Shown one piece after another: positions 50,787 to 63,380 of a DNA stretch of 64,000 bases. The notes under the pieces were generated by a model. That model made no database searches. It was not told the origin of the DNA and saw nothing but the letters and a program-made list of their open reading frames with translations. Numbering within the stretch: the first letter of the stretch is position 1; each line of letters begins with the position of its first letter. This DNA comes from Luzula sylvatica (lineage: Eukaryota > Streptophyta > Magnoliopsida > Poales > Juncaceae). Position numbers and translations under genes: made by a program. Location: assembly GCA_946800325.1 (NCBI GenBank), contig OX326958.1, positions 64,956,366 to 65,020,365 on the forward strand. The letters are read 5' to 3'.

Positions 50787-51739
50787 TGTAGGATATCGGC
50801 TTCACTACCAATTCCCGCGCAGCGGATTGAGAGGCCCGGTCCGACCCGATCCCGAGGACCACGTCAACGACTCAACCGTACGAATCATGAAATGCATCTA
50901 ACCTATGAAATTAACTCTTAATTCATAGAGAATCATACCACGTGAAATTGATCACGGAGACGGGTTGAATCTATTAGCTGCTGCTCGCTTCGATTCCGGC
51001 GACACGCACGTCCCACGCCCGCGCGATTCGACACCTAGTTCGAAGCTCCGATTTGTCGTATACAACCGGAATTTATCCGGTTCGTCTCCGACCTTGCTCG
51101 TCCTTGCTCTCGATTGATCACAGTCGAAGATCTTAACTTAGATCTCTCTACTCGTATCCACCTCGAGCTTTTCGTCTTTCGGTTGCGGTGAATTCCCCTA
51201 AAATTCACCACAAATACTTGCTCAAATCTCCAACTTGTCTCACAAGTCAAAATCCCTTTTCTCTCTTAGATCTAGATCTTTTCTTAGCTCAGAATAATAA
51301 CCAGAGAGATAGAGAGGTTACAAGAATATAAATATATTCTGTGATTAATGAGTATTAATGAGTATCAAAAACTGCTAATCCAGAATTCGGATCACAGTGC
51401 ATCATGACGTACCATATGGTGCATCACGGCGCACCAGTCACAATTATTGAATATAGCCGTTACACAGTGTACCGTCATGACGCACGATAACGTCCGTCAT
51501 GACGCACCACCGTCATGACGCACAACTTGGTACGTCGTGACGGTATACTCACAGATTGGCTTTCTCAGAATTACTCTACTGTGCGTCATGACGCACAATA
51601 TGGTGCGTCATGACGCACCATGTAATTTCTGCCAGATTTGCATAATCTTATTATGCATCCAATCGTTCCGACGAACACGTATGTTTGTCTACACTCATTT
51701 ATACATTCAACTAGTTGATCTGTAACTGTATTTCCTTCA
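50787..51739 (-). repeat. 3' LTR of copia D
   Basis: 953 bp, plus-strand TGTAGGATATCGG to CTGTATTTCCTTCA. It shares the block CCCGCGCAGCGGAT ... AGGCCCGGTCCG and the last 15 bases with the LTRs of A, B and C but is otherwise divergent. It contains the palindrome cluster at 51397-51620. Confidence 0.9.
51397..51620. promoter_or_regulatory. Cluster of CGTCATGACG palindromes in the copia D LTR
   Basis: Eight near or exact palindromes in 224 bp, at about 51397, 51419, 51468, 51493, 51510, 51529, 51581 and 51601. The last is a perfect 20-bp palindrome, TGGTGCGTCATGACGCACCA. Each centre is an inverted pair of TGACG cores. TGACG is the known core bound by TGA-type bZIP factors (as-1-like), so an enhancer role in U3 is plausible but inferred. 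Confidence 0.75.
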
Positions 51740-52850
51740 GTCTCCCACTCAGTTCAAGATCCAACTAAAGAAAGTACTAGCGTACATCTCATGTACACAT
51801 AACCTCAGAGATTGAAATTTAAGCCCGAAATAAGACAGCTCTATGTGTGACCGCGTAGGTTCGTATCAAGCAATGGTAGTAAATTTATGCCCAAGTTTAC
51901 GGGCTCATGAGAGGGATCTAGGAAGAAATCCGTCATAGCTTTCCCACGTTGAAAACGAAAATGATTGTGATCATTTATACCCATCTCGAATGGTGGTGTT
52001 TAGTTCTCTTGTTCACGATATCCGTCAATCAAAAGGCACGGTAATAGTCATCCTTATAATTTGATTGACTAAACTTATTGTCTCGATACCGAATTGAATC
52101 AACAAACACAATCGATATTAACAATTTAATATCATTGACTCTGGCCAGAGATTTCGTTGATCAATTCATCGATAGGCCTAAGGGATATATCTTTCTCTCG
52201 AAAGGAACAATTTCTATCTTGATGACTCACATCAAATTCCGTGTTTCAGATAATACCCGATCATAATCCCATGACCATCATGTTACAGATAGTGGAAGAT
52301 TATATCTAAGCATTATGTTACGCACGAAAAAATGATCCATGATCATCTCAAGTGTGAAGAACTAAGACCCCATTCGTTACGATTCCATCTACAATGACTA
52401 AACCATGTCATGGTATCGCACTTTTGGTCAAGTCACAATATGCATACCTAATGCATATCCATATTCCCGATTTGACAAACTCTTTGTCCTATGATTAGCA
52501 AAACATAATCATCACCTCGGCGAATATGCTAGTGTACATGTTAGTCTATTATCTTATAATAGATATACTTATCACATAAGTATCCTAATCATGACTAGGG
52601 ATGTTTTTGAAATATAACTTTTGAAATGTGATGGTTTTACTTAAACATGATCACGTATCACGTAGTCGCTCACATAAGTCATAAATCAAGGTTCGTGTAA
52701 TCAAATTACACAACCATGCACAAGTTTTCATATAAGAGATAAATGCAAATGAAATATAAAATTTTTGAAATTGCATTAATATAGCATAAGTCTTGGGTGA
52801 TACATCGTTTACAACAAATAACGCATCATAACAACTATTGTTTTAGATAA
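51740..52850 (-). other. Polypurine tract and 3' spacer of copia D
   Basis: GAGTGGGAGAC (minus strand, 51740-51750) followed by 1.1 kb without a sense ORF. It matches by eye the spacers of A, B and C, for instance TGATTGTGATCATT and TTAGTTCTCTTGTT. Confidence 0.75.
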
Positions 52851-53762
52851 CTACAAACCAACTTCCTCCTCTAGGTATCTCAAACCTATAGTTCTAGCAT
52901 GACGATCATGCTTCGCAATTGGAAGAGGTTTCGTAAACGGATCCGCCACATTCTCGTCAGTATCAATCTTCAAAATCACAACATCCTGCCTTTGTAAAAT
53001 CTCACGAATCAAGTGGAATTTACGTAGGATGTGTTTGGAGCGATGATGCGATCTCGGTTCCTTGGCCTGTGCTATTGCTCCCGTATTGTCACAATACATA
53101 GCCACGGGTTCCGAGATGCTCGGTACAACACCAAGTTCGGTCACGAACTTCTTGACCCAAACCGCCTCCTTTGCGGCTTCCGAAGCCGCGATGTATTCTG
53201 CTTCCGTCGTAGAGTCAGCAACAGTCGGTTGTTTGGAACTCTTCCATATAACCGCGCCACCGTTCAAGCAAAACACGTACCCACTTTGTGATCGAAAATC
53301 ATCAGTACATGTTTGGAAACTGGCATCGGTGTAACCCGTTACAACCAATCCATTATCCTCGCCACCATATACTAAAAACTGGTCCTTAGTTCTTCGTAAG
53401 TACTTAAGGATAGTTTTCACGGCTTGCCAATGCGGATCACCTGGATTCGATTGGTAACGTGATAGGACGCTCAATGCATACGATACGTCAGGTCTCGTAC
53501 AGATCATGGCATACATGATAGATCCAACCGCCGAAGCGTATGGAACCTTATTCATGTTACTCTTATCTTCGCTCGATGTTGGACATTGAGCTTTCGAAAA
53601 GTTCATACCACTCGACATGGGAAGAAACCCTTTCTTAGAGTTTTGCATGAAAAATCTTTTCAGCACTTTGTCGATGTACGTACTCTGACTTAGGCCGAGG
53701 AGTCTCTTGGATCTATCTCTATAGATCCTCACGCCTAAAATGTAGGCGGCCTCTCCTAAATC
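52851..53762 (-). pseudogene. Copia pol, part 2: RT end and RNase H
   Basis: Open on the minus strand from the solo-LTR insertion site to its natural stop at 52851. It contains LGEAAYILGVRIYRDRS, LLGLSQSTYIDKVLKRF, PYASAVGSIMYAM, TRPDVSYALSVLSRYQSNPG, then RNase H motifs GYTDASFQT, DSTTEAEYIAASEA, YCDNTGAIAQAKEP and SKHI. It closes with DENVADPFTKPL, the usual copia pol ending. No stop or frameshift is seen in this part. It is broken only by the insertion that separates it from part 1 at 55417. Confidence 0.93.
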
Positions 53763-53893
53763 TGTAGGGTTATACACATGAATTAGAGATGTGTAGCGGA
53801 ATTATTTACACATGTATAACCTAATTCTACCGGGATCACGTTCGAAAAACCACGAAAAAGGAAGAGTTATTCAGAATTTTACCTCGTACAAGT

Positions 53894-54894
53894 TGAAAGA
53901 AATACAGTTTCAGATCAACCGTAAAAGTGTACACAAGGATAAACGAATGTAGTCGTACATTCGTGGCCATAACTTTCAGTGGGAAAATCCAATTAGAATG
54001 GTTCAAATTGGGTTAGATAGATAATGAGATTATCTACAACCTTCATATAGAAATATATTTCATATGAATGAAGTATAAGTGTCGTTTCTGTGAAATACCG
54101 AAAGGGTGCAACAGTATGACATACAGTTAGTAAAACAGTCATAACTTTTGCATACGAACTCCAATTGGGCTGGGCCAAATTGGGTTGTGTAGATAATAAG
54201 ATTATCTACAACTTTCGTGTTGGTTGATTTTCTGTCAGAGAAATTTATCAATTTCGTCTGGACAGAATACTGAACAGGTTCATACAGTTTTCTGTGTGAA
54301 AGGATGTATATTGGATATACATGCCTTTTGGCTAATCCTTATCCTATTTTAGTATAAATAGGATTTTCTCTCTCATCTTCACTATGGAATTCAGAAGTAA
54401 TTCAAAGCAATATTCTGCCCAATATACACAAGAAAAAGAGCAAATTCAGATTTGATCTTTAGTGAGTGAAAGGGTGCGAAGAGAGAGAAATCGAGAAAGG
54501 AGTTTCTCGAGTAATAGAGAATCGATTAGATCGAGCAAGTTCGCCGGTGCATCGTCTAGGCAGGTGCATCCGCGACCGACGTCTTGCGACTCACGGTGGA
54601 TACAAGTAGAGGAGCGACAATTGTGGCTCTTGGATTGTGATCGACTCAAGGAGTGAGAAGACGGTCAACGAACGGTGAAAGACGCGTGGTATGGGACGCG
54701 CGGATTGTCACCAACGTGACAGGAGATAGAAGGCGGCGATCAACCCTTCGTGCGTGATCAATTTCACGCTGGTATAGATCTATCCTTCTATTCGCATCGT
54801 ACCCTCGAAGTCATGGCGTGATCTAGGGAATAGGGGAATCGGACCGGGCCTTCATTCCGCTGCGCGGGCCCGGGGTCGAGGATATTCCCCATCA
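53894..54894 (+). mobile_element. Solo LTR, copia family A/B/C, nested in another LTR
   Basis: 1,001 bp in the opposite orientation to the other copies. It starts TGAAAGAAATACAG and ends GATATTCCCCATCA, with the exact duplication CAAGT at 53889-53893 and 54895-54899. It is the innermost layer of the nest. Confidence 0.93.
54353..54362 (+). promoter_or_regulatory. TATA box of the inner solo LTR
   Basis: TATAAATAGG followed by ATTTTCTCTCTC, as in the LTRs of A and B. Confidence 0.65.
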
Positions 54895-55416
54895 CAAGTT
54901 AGTACGTGAAGCCTACTTATCCAGATTTCGTGAACCTTCTCCAAGGATTGCTCTTGCACTCCCTCTACTCGTGTCCACCTTGATTTCGTCTGATCGAAAC
55001 TGCCAACACCGTTCTAGTCGGTGTCACGATTATTCCTCTCAAGAACTTGCTCAGAAACTCTACTAAAAAACTCTCCAGATCTCAATTTCGATTTTGTGTG
55101 AAAGAGAGGAAATTCGGCAGCCGAATTAGGTCAGAAAATTAGAGAGAGAAGAGAGAGAAAAATGAAATTCATATATATAGGCAATTTTAGGTTAAATCCG
55201 AAATTAGGTTAAGAAACCCTAATTTCAGAATTATAAGCCCAAAACTAAATAAAATCAGAATAAGCCCAAATTCAGATTAAAATCTAATTATTAGAAATTA
55301 GATTAAAACCCTAAATTATGAGCGGGCCCAGATTATGAACTGGCCCAATTCTAATTGCATATTTGCCTGTTTATATAAATTCTTCCAAGTTAATTCTTAA
55401 GCCATATTTTCTTTCA

Positions 55417-57142
55417 AAATCTTTCATAGCGAAATGAGTATTCAAATACTTCTTAACATCCGATAACATCGGAATGTCGTTTCCTATGATCAATATATCG
55501 TCCACATAAAGAACAAGAAATGCTACGCGGCTCCCACTAACCTTCTTATATACACAAGGTTCTTCTTCGTTCTTGATAAAATCATACTCGCGTATGACTT
55601 CATCAAAACGAATGTTCCAACTCCGAGAAGCTTGTTTCAGCCCATAAATGGAACTTTGAAGCTTGCATACTTTCTTAGGATTCTTTGGATCGATAAAACC
55701 TTCGGGTTGTGTCATGTACACATCCTCCGATAAGTTTCCGTTAAGGAAAGCGGTTTTAACATCCATTTGCCATATCTCATAGTCGTAATATGCAGCTATG
55801 GCAAGGATAATCCTTATAGACTTAAGCATGGCTACCGGCGAAAACGTTTCATCATAGTCTACACCATGAATTTGCTTGAAACCTTTCGCAACTAACCGTG
55901 CTTTGTAAGTATGCACTTTCCCATCCATGTCGATTTTCTTCTTGAAAACCCATTTACACCCGACGGGTTTAACCAAGGGTGGTGGATCAATCAAGTTCCA
56001 AACTTGATTATCATACATGGATTGGATCTCGAACTTCATGGCATCATGCCATTTATCGGAATCTTCGCTCAACATAGCATCTTTGTAGGTTGTCGGCTCA
56101 TCATCTATGAGTTCGACGTTGCCTTCATCAGTCACGATAAATCCATATCGTACTGGTTCCAGCCGGGTCCTACTAGACCTACGAGGAGCACCTTGTGCTA
56201 TTGGCTCGACATCCTCAACTATTGATGGATTCGGGTCAACATCCATCAGTTCAATGTTTATTTCTGAATCTCGAACCTCTTCGAGATCAATCTTACTCCC
56301 ACTAGCTCGTTGATATATAAAGTCCTCCTCCAAGAAGGTACCTCTTCGAGCTATGAAAACCTTGTTTTCCTCGGGATTGTAGAAATAATATCCTTTAGTT
56401 TCCTTAGGATATCCTACAAATAAACATTTTTCAGATTTGGGTTCGAGTTTATCCGAAAACATTTTCCGGACGTAAACATCGCATCCCCAAATTCTGATAA
56501 AAGATAACACCGAAGGTTGTCCGGTCCATATCTCATATGGTATCTTTTGAACCGATTTAGAAGGTAAGCGGTTTATTAGAAAAGCCGCTGTCTCAAGGGC
56601 ATATCCCCAAAACGATTTTGGGAGACTAGTTTGACTCATCATCGATCGAACCATATTCAATAAGGTCCGATTCCTCCTCTCGGACACGCCATTCCATTGA
56701 GGCGTTCCAGGTGGAGTCAATTGTGAAACGATTCCACAATCTTTGAGATGATCCTCAAACTCATAGCTCAAATACTCGCCTCCTCGATCTGATCGAAGTG
56801 CTTTGATTGTCTTGCCAAGTTGATTTTGAACTTCATTCTGAAATTCTTTGAACTTTTCAAAAGATTCAGACTTGTTACGCATTAAGTAGATATACCCATA
56901 TCTACTAAAATCATCCGTAAACGTTATGAAATATCGATAACCTCCTCTTGCCTCGGTACTCATTGGACCACATACATCAGAATGTATAAGTTCCAATAGT
57001 TCCTTGGACCTTTCTCCAACTTTTGAGAATGGTGCCTTTGTCATCTTGCCAAGTAAACAAGATTCGCATTGTCCATATGAACCAAATTCAAATGAATCCA
57101 AAAGTCCATCCTTATGGAGTTTTGATATGCGCTTCTCGTTTA
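55417..57142 (-). pseudogene. Copia pol, part 1: GAG-pre-integrase, integrase, RT
   Basis: Minus-strand frame without a stop from 57142 to the solo LTR. The truncated GAG-pre-integrase domain (KRISKLHKDGLLDSF, CESCLLGKMTKAPF) is followed by the integrase core with all three acidic residues in LIHSDVCGP, LRSDRGGEY and WNGVSERRNR. A linker comes next (KCLFVGYPKETKGYYFYNP), then RT with KWVFKKKIDMDGKV, YKARLVAKGFKQ, WQMDVKTAFLNG, IYGLKQASRSW and the catalytic LYVDDILIIGND. It stops being copia sequence at FAMKD, where the solo LTR begins. The long Gly/Val/Trp run upstream of 57142 is translation of a low-complexity tract and not protein. It is the best-preserved pol in the window. Confidence 0.94.
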
Positions 57143-57971
57143 CCCCCCACCCCCCACCCCCCACCTCCCCCAACCCCCCCACCCCCCCACCCCCCAACCC
57201 CAACACCCACCCACCCCCCCCCCCCCCCAACCTCCCCCACCCCCCCACCCCCCCCCCCCCTCCACCCCCCACCCCCACCCTTCCACCACCCCCCCCCTCC
57301 ACCCCCCACCCCTCCACCAACCCCCCCACCCCCCACCCCTCCACCCCCCCCCCACCCCCCACCCCTCCACCCCCCCCCCTCCACCCCCACCCCTCCACCC
57401 ACACCCCCACCCCCACCTCCCCCACCCCCCCACCCCTCCACCCACCCCCCACCCCTCCACCCACCCCCCCACCACCCCCACCCCCTCCACCCCCATCACC
57501 CACCACCACCACCACCCCCCACCCCCCCCCCATCACCCCCGCCTCCACACCCACCCCCACACCCCCCCCACCCCACCCCCACCCCCCCCACACCCCCCCC
57601 CACCCCACCTCCCCAACCCTCCCACCACCCCACCCTCCCCACCCCCCCCCCCCCCCCCCGCCCACACCCCACCCCCCCCCCACCTCCCCCACCCCCCCCT
57701 CCACCCACCCCCCCCACCTCCCCCACCCCCACACCCCCCCCCTCCACCCCCCCCCCACCCGTCCACCCCCCCCCCACCTCCACCCCCCCCCCCCACACCC
57801 CCCACCCCCCTTCCCCCCCCCCCCACACCTCCACCCCCCCCCCCCACCACCCCCACCACCCACCCACCACCCCCCCCCCAACCCCCAACCCCCCACCCCA
57901 CCCCCCCCCCACACCCACCCCACACCCCCCCCCCACCCCACCCCCTCCACCCCTCCACCCCCACCCCCACA
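57143..57971. repeat. C/A-rich low-complexity tract
   Basis: About 830 bp almost wholly of C with scattered A and T and only a few G, in CCCCCACC- and CCTCCACC-like runs without a fixed unit. It abuts copia pol on the left, right after the NEKRIS codons, and a copia LTR lacking its first bases on the right. It could be a degenerate simple repeat able to form G-quadruplexes on the minus strand, or a sequencing or assembly artefact. Confidence 0.9.
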
Positions 57972-57973
57972 CT

Positions 57974-59069
57974 AAAGGGGAATATCCTCGACCCCGGGCC
58001 CGCGCAGCGGAATGAAGGCCCGGTCCGATTCCCCGATTCCCGAGATCACGCCACGACTTCGAGGGTACGATGCGAATAGATGGACAGATTCATACCAGTG
58101 CCAAATTGATGGCACACGAAGGGTTGATCGCCGCCTTCTATTTCCTTCGGTGTCACGTTGGTGACTAGCCCGTACGTCCCATACCGCACGTCTCCCACCG
58201 TTTCGACACGCCTCGGGTTGTCTTCGTGCGTTCCATGCCCGCATGATTCCACAGCCCGTTACTCGATTACTTCTCCGGTTTGATCACAACGAAGAGCCAC
58301 ATGTGTCGCTCCTCTACCCGTATCCACCGTGAGTCGTAGCACCTCGGTCGCGGATGCACCTGCCTAGACGATGCACCGGCGAACTTGCATGATTGCGTTT
58401 CGATTCTCTAGACGGAGAAAATTATTTTCTCCTTCTCTCTCAATCTCTTCGCACTCTTTCATCAAGTGATTAGAGTCTCTTAATTTCTGGATTAATTCTA
58501 AATTAACTCCATTAATTTTCTGGTTGAACTAATCTAATTATTCAACTGGTTGGACTGATGAGAGAGAGAGAGAGAAACATCCTATATATACTCCATAGGA
58601 TAAGGATGGGCCAAAAGGTATGTATATCTTCTATACACCTTTTCAAACATAAAACTGCATACACCCTTTCATTAATCTGTCAGAACGAAAATATTAAATC
58701 GTTCCAACCGACTTTGAACATTTACGAAAGTTGTAGATAATCTAATTATCTTTCCAACCCAATTTGTCCCAGCCCAATGGGAGTTCGGACCCGAAAGTTA
58801 CGGCCGTTTTACTGACTGTATGTCAAACTGTCGCACCCTTTCGGTATTTCATTAGAACGATACTGATACTTCGCTCAAATGAAATATATTACAACATGAA
58901 AGTTCTAGATAATCTCATTATCTAACTAACCCAATTTGAACAATTCAAATCGGAGTTTCCTACTGAAAGTTATACCAGTTTTACTAATCTGTTTCGTATG
59001 CCCACGAACGTGTACGTTCGTTTGTCCTACGTACCATTTTAGCGATGATCCAAAACTGTATTTCCTTCA
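57974..59069 (-). repeat. 3' LTR of copia C
   Basis: About 1,096 bp, almost identical to the solo LTR at 928-2022. The terminal TGTA is replaced by sequence of the C-rich junction. A TATATATAGG box lies at 58581-58590 on the minus strand. Confidence 0.93.
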
Positions 59070-60243
59070 GTCTCCCACTCAGTTTCAGATTTACCTAAAA
59101 GGTACTCATGTATATCACATATACACTATATCAGAGAATCTGGCCCGCGTATCAAATACGCTAAAGCCATGCACATCCAATGTGCAAAAACTTGCAATCA
59201 AGCCCGACATAGTACGACTCGTTGTGTGACCGTGTAGGTTCGTTTAACGATGGCAGTAGGCCGTTTCCATGACACTACAAGCCCATGAGCGGGATCTAGT
59301 CACTCCATCATGGCTACCCATGTTAAAACGAAAAATGATTGTGATCATTGTGCCTATCTCGAATAGCGGTTACTAGTTCTCTTGTTTACGATATCCGTTA
59401 ATCAAAAGGCATGGTAATAGTCATCCTTATAATTTGATTAACTATACTTATTCCCCGATTCCGAGTTGATTTAACAAATTTCAATCGATATTAACCATTA
59501 ATATCATTGACTCTGGCCAGAGATTTCGTTAATCGACTCATCGAGCGGCGCCTAAGAGATATCTCTTCCTTTCGGAATAAACAATTCCTATCTTGGAGAC
59601 TCACATTGAATTCCGTGTTTCGGACAATACCCAATGATGACCCTTTTAACTCCCTGTTACGGTGAGCGTAAGATCATATCAAAGCATTGTGTTACGCACG
59701 TAACGCAATCAATGATCCCCTCAAGTATGAAGAATCTAAAACCCCATCCGTCACAAGTCCATCTATAATGACTAAACCATGTCATGGACTCGCGGCTTTG
59801 GTCATATCCAATACATGTAACCTAACATATATCTACGTTCCCGATTCGACAAGCACCTTGTCCCATGATTAGCAAAACATAATCATCTCCTCGGCAAACG
59901 TACTAGTGTACGCGTTCAATCTATCCAATAATAGAAATGCTTCTCTCTTAAGCAAGCTGATCCGCGACTAGGGATGTTTAGAAATGACACTTTAAGTGTG
60001 ACGGTTTCGCTGCACATGGTCCTCAACCATGTCGACGTCCACACAAGTTCAAATCAAGGTTCATGTAACAATCATATTACACAACCCGCACACTATTTTC
60101 ATATAAGGTGAATGCATATTTAAATTAAGTAAACAAAAATTTTAAAAGGAATGCATTCATATGGACTAAGTATTTGGGTGATACAAATTTTACCTATGGG
60201 TATCTCCATACCCATAACCTGCGAGGACTATCGTATTAGATAA
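59070..60243 (-). other. Polypurine tract and conserved 3' spacer of copia C
   Basis: GAGTGGGAGAC (59070-59080, minus strand) followed by about 1.16 kb matching the spacers of A and B. Confidence 0.75.
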
Positions 60244-63200
60244 CTACACTCTACTCTCTTCTTCCTCCTCTAGGTATCTCCATACCCATAGTCATCGCAT
60301 GACAGTCACGCGCGACTAGAGAGAGCGGTTTTGTAAACGGGTCCGCACGTTCCCGCTAGTGTTAATCATCATCAGGATTGGAACATTTCCAATACCTACG
60401 ATCACATCTTTTCATAAAATTTCATGGATCAAATGAAATTTTCTGAGTATTGGCTAGAAGTGGTTGTGACCTCGGCATTTTTGGCTTGTACTATTGCGTC
60501 TCACGCAATAAACAACCATAAATCCGATAACTCGTGACTACTAGAGTTTGGTCATGTATCCTTGATCCATACCACTTCCTTTTGCGATTAATAACCCCAA
60601 TATACTCGCCACCGTAAATAGAATCATAAACTATTGGTCTTGTGGAACCTTTCCACATAACCGTATTTTCATATAAGCAAAACATGTACACACTTTGTGA
60701 TCGAAAGTCTTGCTACATATTTGGACGTGCTTCATCTTTGGAAACTGTTGTTTGTTATAACTCTATATAACCAACACGTCCTCCACACCATTGTAGATAA
60801 TAAATCCTGAATTCTTTGCAAAGTATTCAAGGATAAACTTCACCTCTATCAATACAAATCCCGATGGGTTTAAATATACACAACCATTATGTATATATTT
60901 GTATAACCATTATACATTCACAAGAGTTAGTATCATGTAATCGAATTACATTCAAACTTATGTGATTCCCATGAATTTTATTGACGGTGAACTAGACGCT
61001 TTATTTGTATGACAGATAGACATATACATATCATGACAGATATAATAGATTCTAACATCAAATGTAAGGCATCATATTATTACTTTTCGCGCTGCTTGAT
61101 GTCTCACATCGAGCCGTTGAAAATTTCTGCCATTCGACATTTCAATTTAACTCCTCCAAGGTGTTTACATGTTGAAAACCATTTTCAACAATATGTCGAT
61201 ATATGTGCTATAACATAGAACGAGGAACTTCTTAGGTCTATCCTATAGATCTTCACGCTTAATTCATAAACGGTCTCGTCTAAATCCTTTGTCGTTACAA
61301 GAAATATAACGCAGCTCCCACTAACCTTCATGTGTACACAAAGTTTCCATTCGTTTCGACAATTTTATAACATTTTATAATTTTGTCAAAACGAATATTC
61401 CAATTCCGAGAAGCTTTCTCTAATCCATCATATGGATCGTTAAAGCGTGCATATCTTATCCCCGATTCTTATGAATCGACAAAACCGTAAGGTTGTGTCA
61501 AGTACACATCCTTTCATAAAATTTCTGTCAAGAAATTCGATTTTGACATCCATTTTGCCACATCACATAGTCATAATACGCGACCATGGCAAGCAGAATT
61601 TTGAGAATGGGAAAGCATGGCAACAAGCGAAAACGTTTCTTCATAGTCCGACTATGAATTGCATGAAACTCTTCGCAAAAAGCCTCGCTTTACATATATG
61701 CGTATTCCTATCCATGTCGGTTCTTCATCTTGAAAAACCCACTCACATTTCACGGGTCTAACCCAGAAAGTAATGAAATCAAGTTCTAAACTTGATAATT
61801 CACATGGATCGAATCTCAGATTTCATGACACCGGGTCATGTGGAATCAACTTTTCATAGCATCCTTGTAGGATATCGAATCATCATATGATTTCAATCTA
61901 TCATCATTAGCCACGATAAATCCGTATTTACTGGCTTATTATATAGCCTACTTGATCTACGAAAAATTCCTTTGTGTGTTCGACTTACGTTCATCAACTC
62001 TTGATGAAGCCATGTCAACTCTCATCGGTACAATGTTCATTTTCAAATCACGAACTCTTTCGAGATTTATTCTACTCCCACTAGCCCGCATAGAGATAAA
62101 TGGCACCAAGTTCCAAACTTGTGCGCATCTAGTCCTCCTCCAAGAAGGCATCTCTTCGAGCCACGAAAATTTCATTTTCGTCGGGACGTTAGAACTAATA
62201 CCCTTTAGTTTCCATAAGGATAAACGAACAATTTCCAGATTTGGGATTGAGTTTAACCGAAACAAATTTCGAAATACACTCACATCCTCAAATCTGTACA
62301 AGTGACAACTTCGGAACCATTCCGATCCATATCTCATATGGCGTCTTTTGTACCGATTAGAAGGTTTATGGTCCACATCTTATATGCAACCATTAATTAG
62401 TGCCGCTGTCTCAAGGGCGTATCCCCAAAACATTTTGGGAGATCCTATTGACTTATCATTTATCGAACCATGTCCAACATGCGTTCATTTCCTCTTTTCG
62501 GACACATCTCAATGTTCCGAATAAAGGCAATCGTGAAACGATTCCACAATCATAAATGATCATCAATATTCATAACTCAAATATCGCCTCTTCGATCCTA
62601 TCGAAAGGTTTAGCTCAAATACTCGCCTTCTCGATCCTATAGAAAAGCTTTGATTTTCTTGCTTAGTTGATTTCGTATTTCGTTTTTGAAACTCTTTGAA
62701 CCTTTCAAAAGTCTCCGTTTCGGCACGCATTAAATAGATATTTTCATATCTACTTTAACCGTCCATAAACGTAACAAAATACCGATAGCCTCCTCTTGCC
62801 TCGGAACTTATCGGAACATTACATCTAAATGTAATTTTCAATAATTCGTTGGATCTTTCTCCAACCTTTGGAGAATGATGCCATTGTCATCTTGCCTAAT
62901 AAATAAGTATCGCATTAATCAATCGAATCTAATTCGGATGATTCTAGCAATCCATCATATGGAATCTAGATATGCGAATCTCGTTTATATGGCCAAGACG
63001 GCAATGCCAAAAGAAGCAATCAACCTCTTGGTTTAATCCTCCTCGGATTTCACCATTCTTTGAGTCATTAGTTTGGACAACTCTTTGTCCGAACTTTCTG
63101 TTTGGAAAACATTTTCCCAAAATACCCTTAGACATACATTTCTTTCGATCCCTTCTTTGAATTACAAGGACATCCACGCATCTATATACATTGGATTCCT

Positions 63201-63380
63201 CGGATACTCCGAACATCTCCAATTCAATTTTAAATCACATCTCATGCAATTTCGGGATCGACTTATCTATCGAATGCATATGATATTCGGTCACGACAAT
63301 CAAATCTCGTACCATCAACACACGAGTGTTAATCCAAGACCCATAAGGCGTCTCAAAATTGACCTACTCTTTGAGCCGCA
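60244..63380 (-). pseudogene. Decayed copia pol of element C
   Basis: Same colinear remnants as A and B. RNase H is near 60500-60700 (IYGGEYIGVINRKRK). The integrase-RT linker is near 61957-62376, where a 139-residue frame survives. GAG-pre-integrase is near 62944-63100 and reads FFWHCRLGHINEIRIS, the least damaged of the three. Several frame changes are shared with A and B. No complete catalytic domain remains. Confidence 0.8.

Larger units (their letters stand above)
53763..55416 (-). mobile_element. Solo LTR inserted in copia D pol, itself interrupted
   Basis: Runs from TGTAGGGTTATAC to ATTTTCTTTCA and is flanked by the exact duplication AAATC (53758-53762 and 55417-55421). Without the nested LTR it is about 650 bp. 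It resembles family A/B/C only loosely (CTCTACTCGTGTCCACC, GAACTTGCT), so it is a separate copia-type family. The reading direction is inferred from that resemblance. Confidence 0.9.
50787..57142 (-). mobile_element. Copia-type element D, 5'-truncated, coding relative of A/B/C
   Basis: The 3' LTR (50787-51739), polypurine tract, 3' spacer and pol from RNase H back to GAG-pre-integrase are present. The copy is split by a solo LTR at 53763-55416 and cut at 57142 by a C-rich tract, so gag, protease, primer site and 5' LTR are missing. It entered gypsy E, with GCGGT just outside the LTR. The other side of the target duplication is not in view. Confidence 0.88.

Noticed and set aside
57004..58015. 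Long proline-rich and glycine-rich frames
   Set aside because: They are translations of the C-rich tract in all frames; only the integrase-RT part of the minus-strand frame downstream is real.
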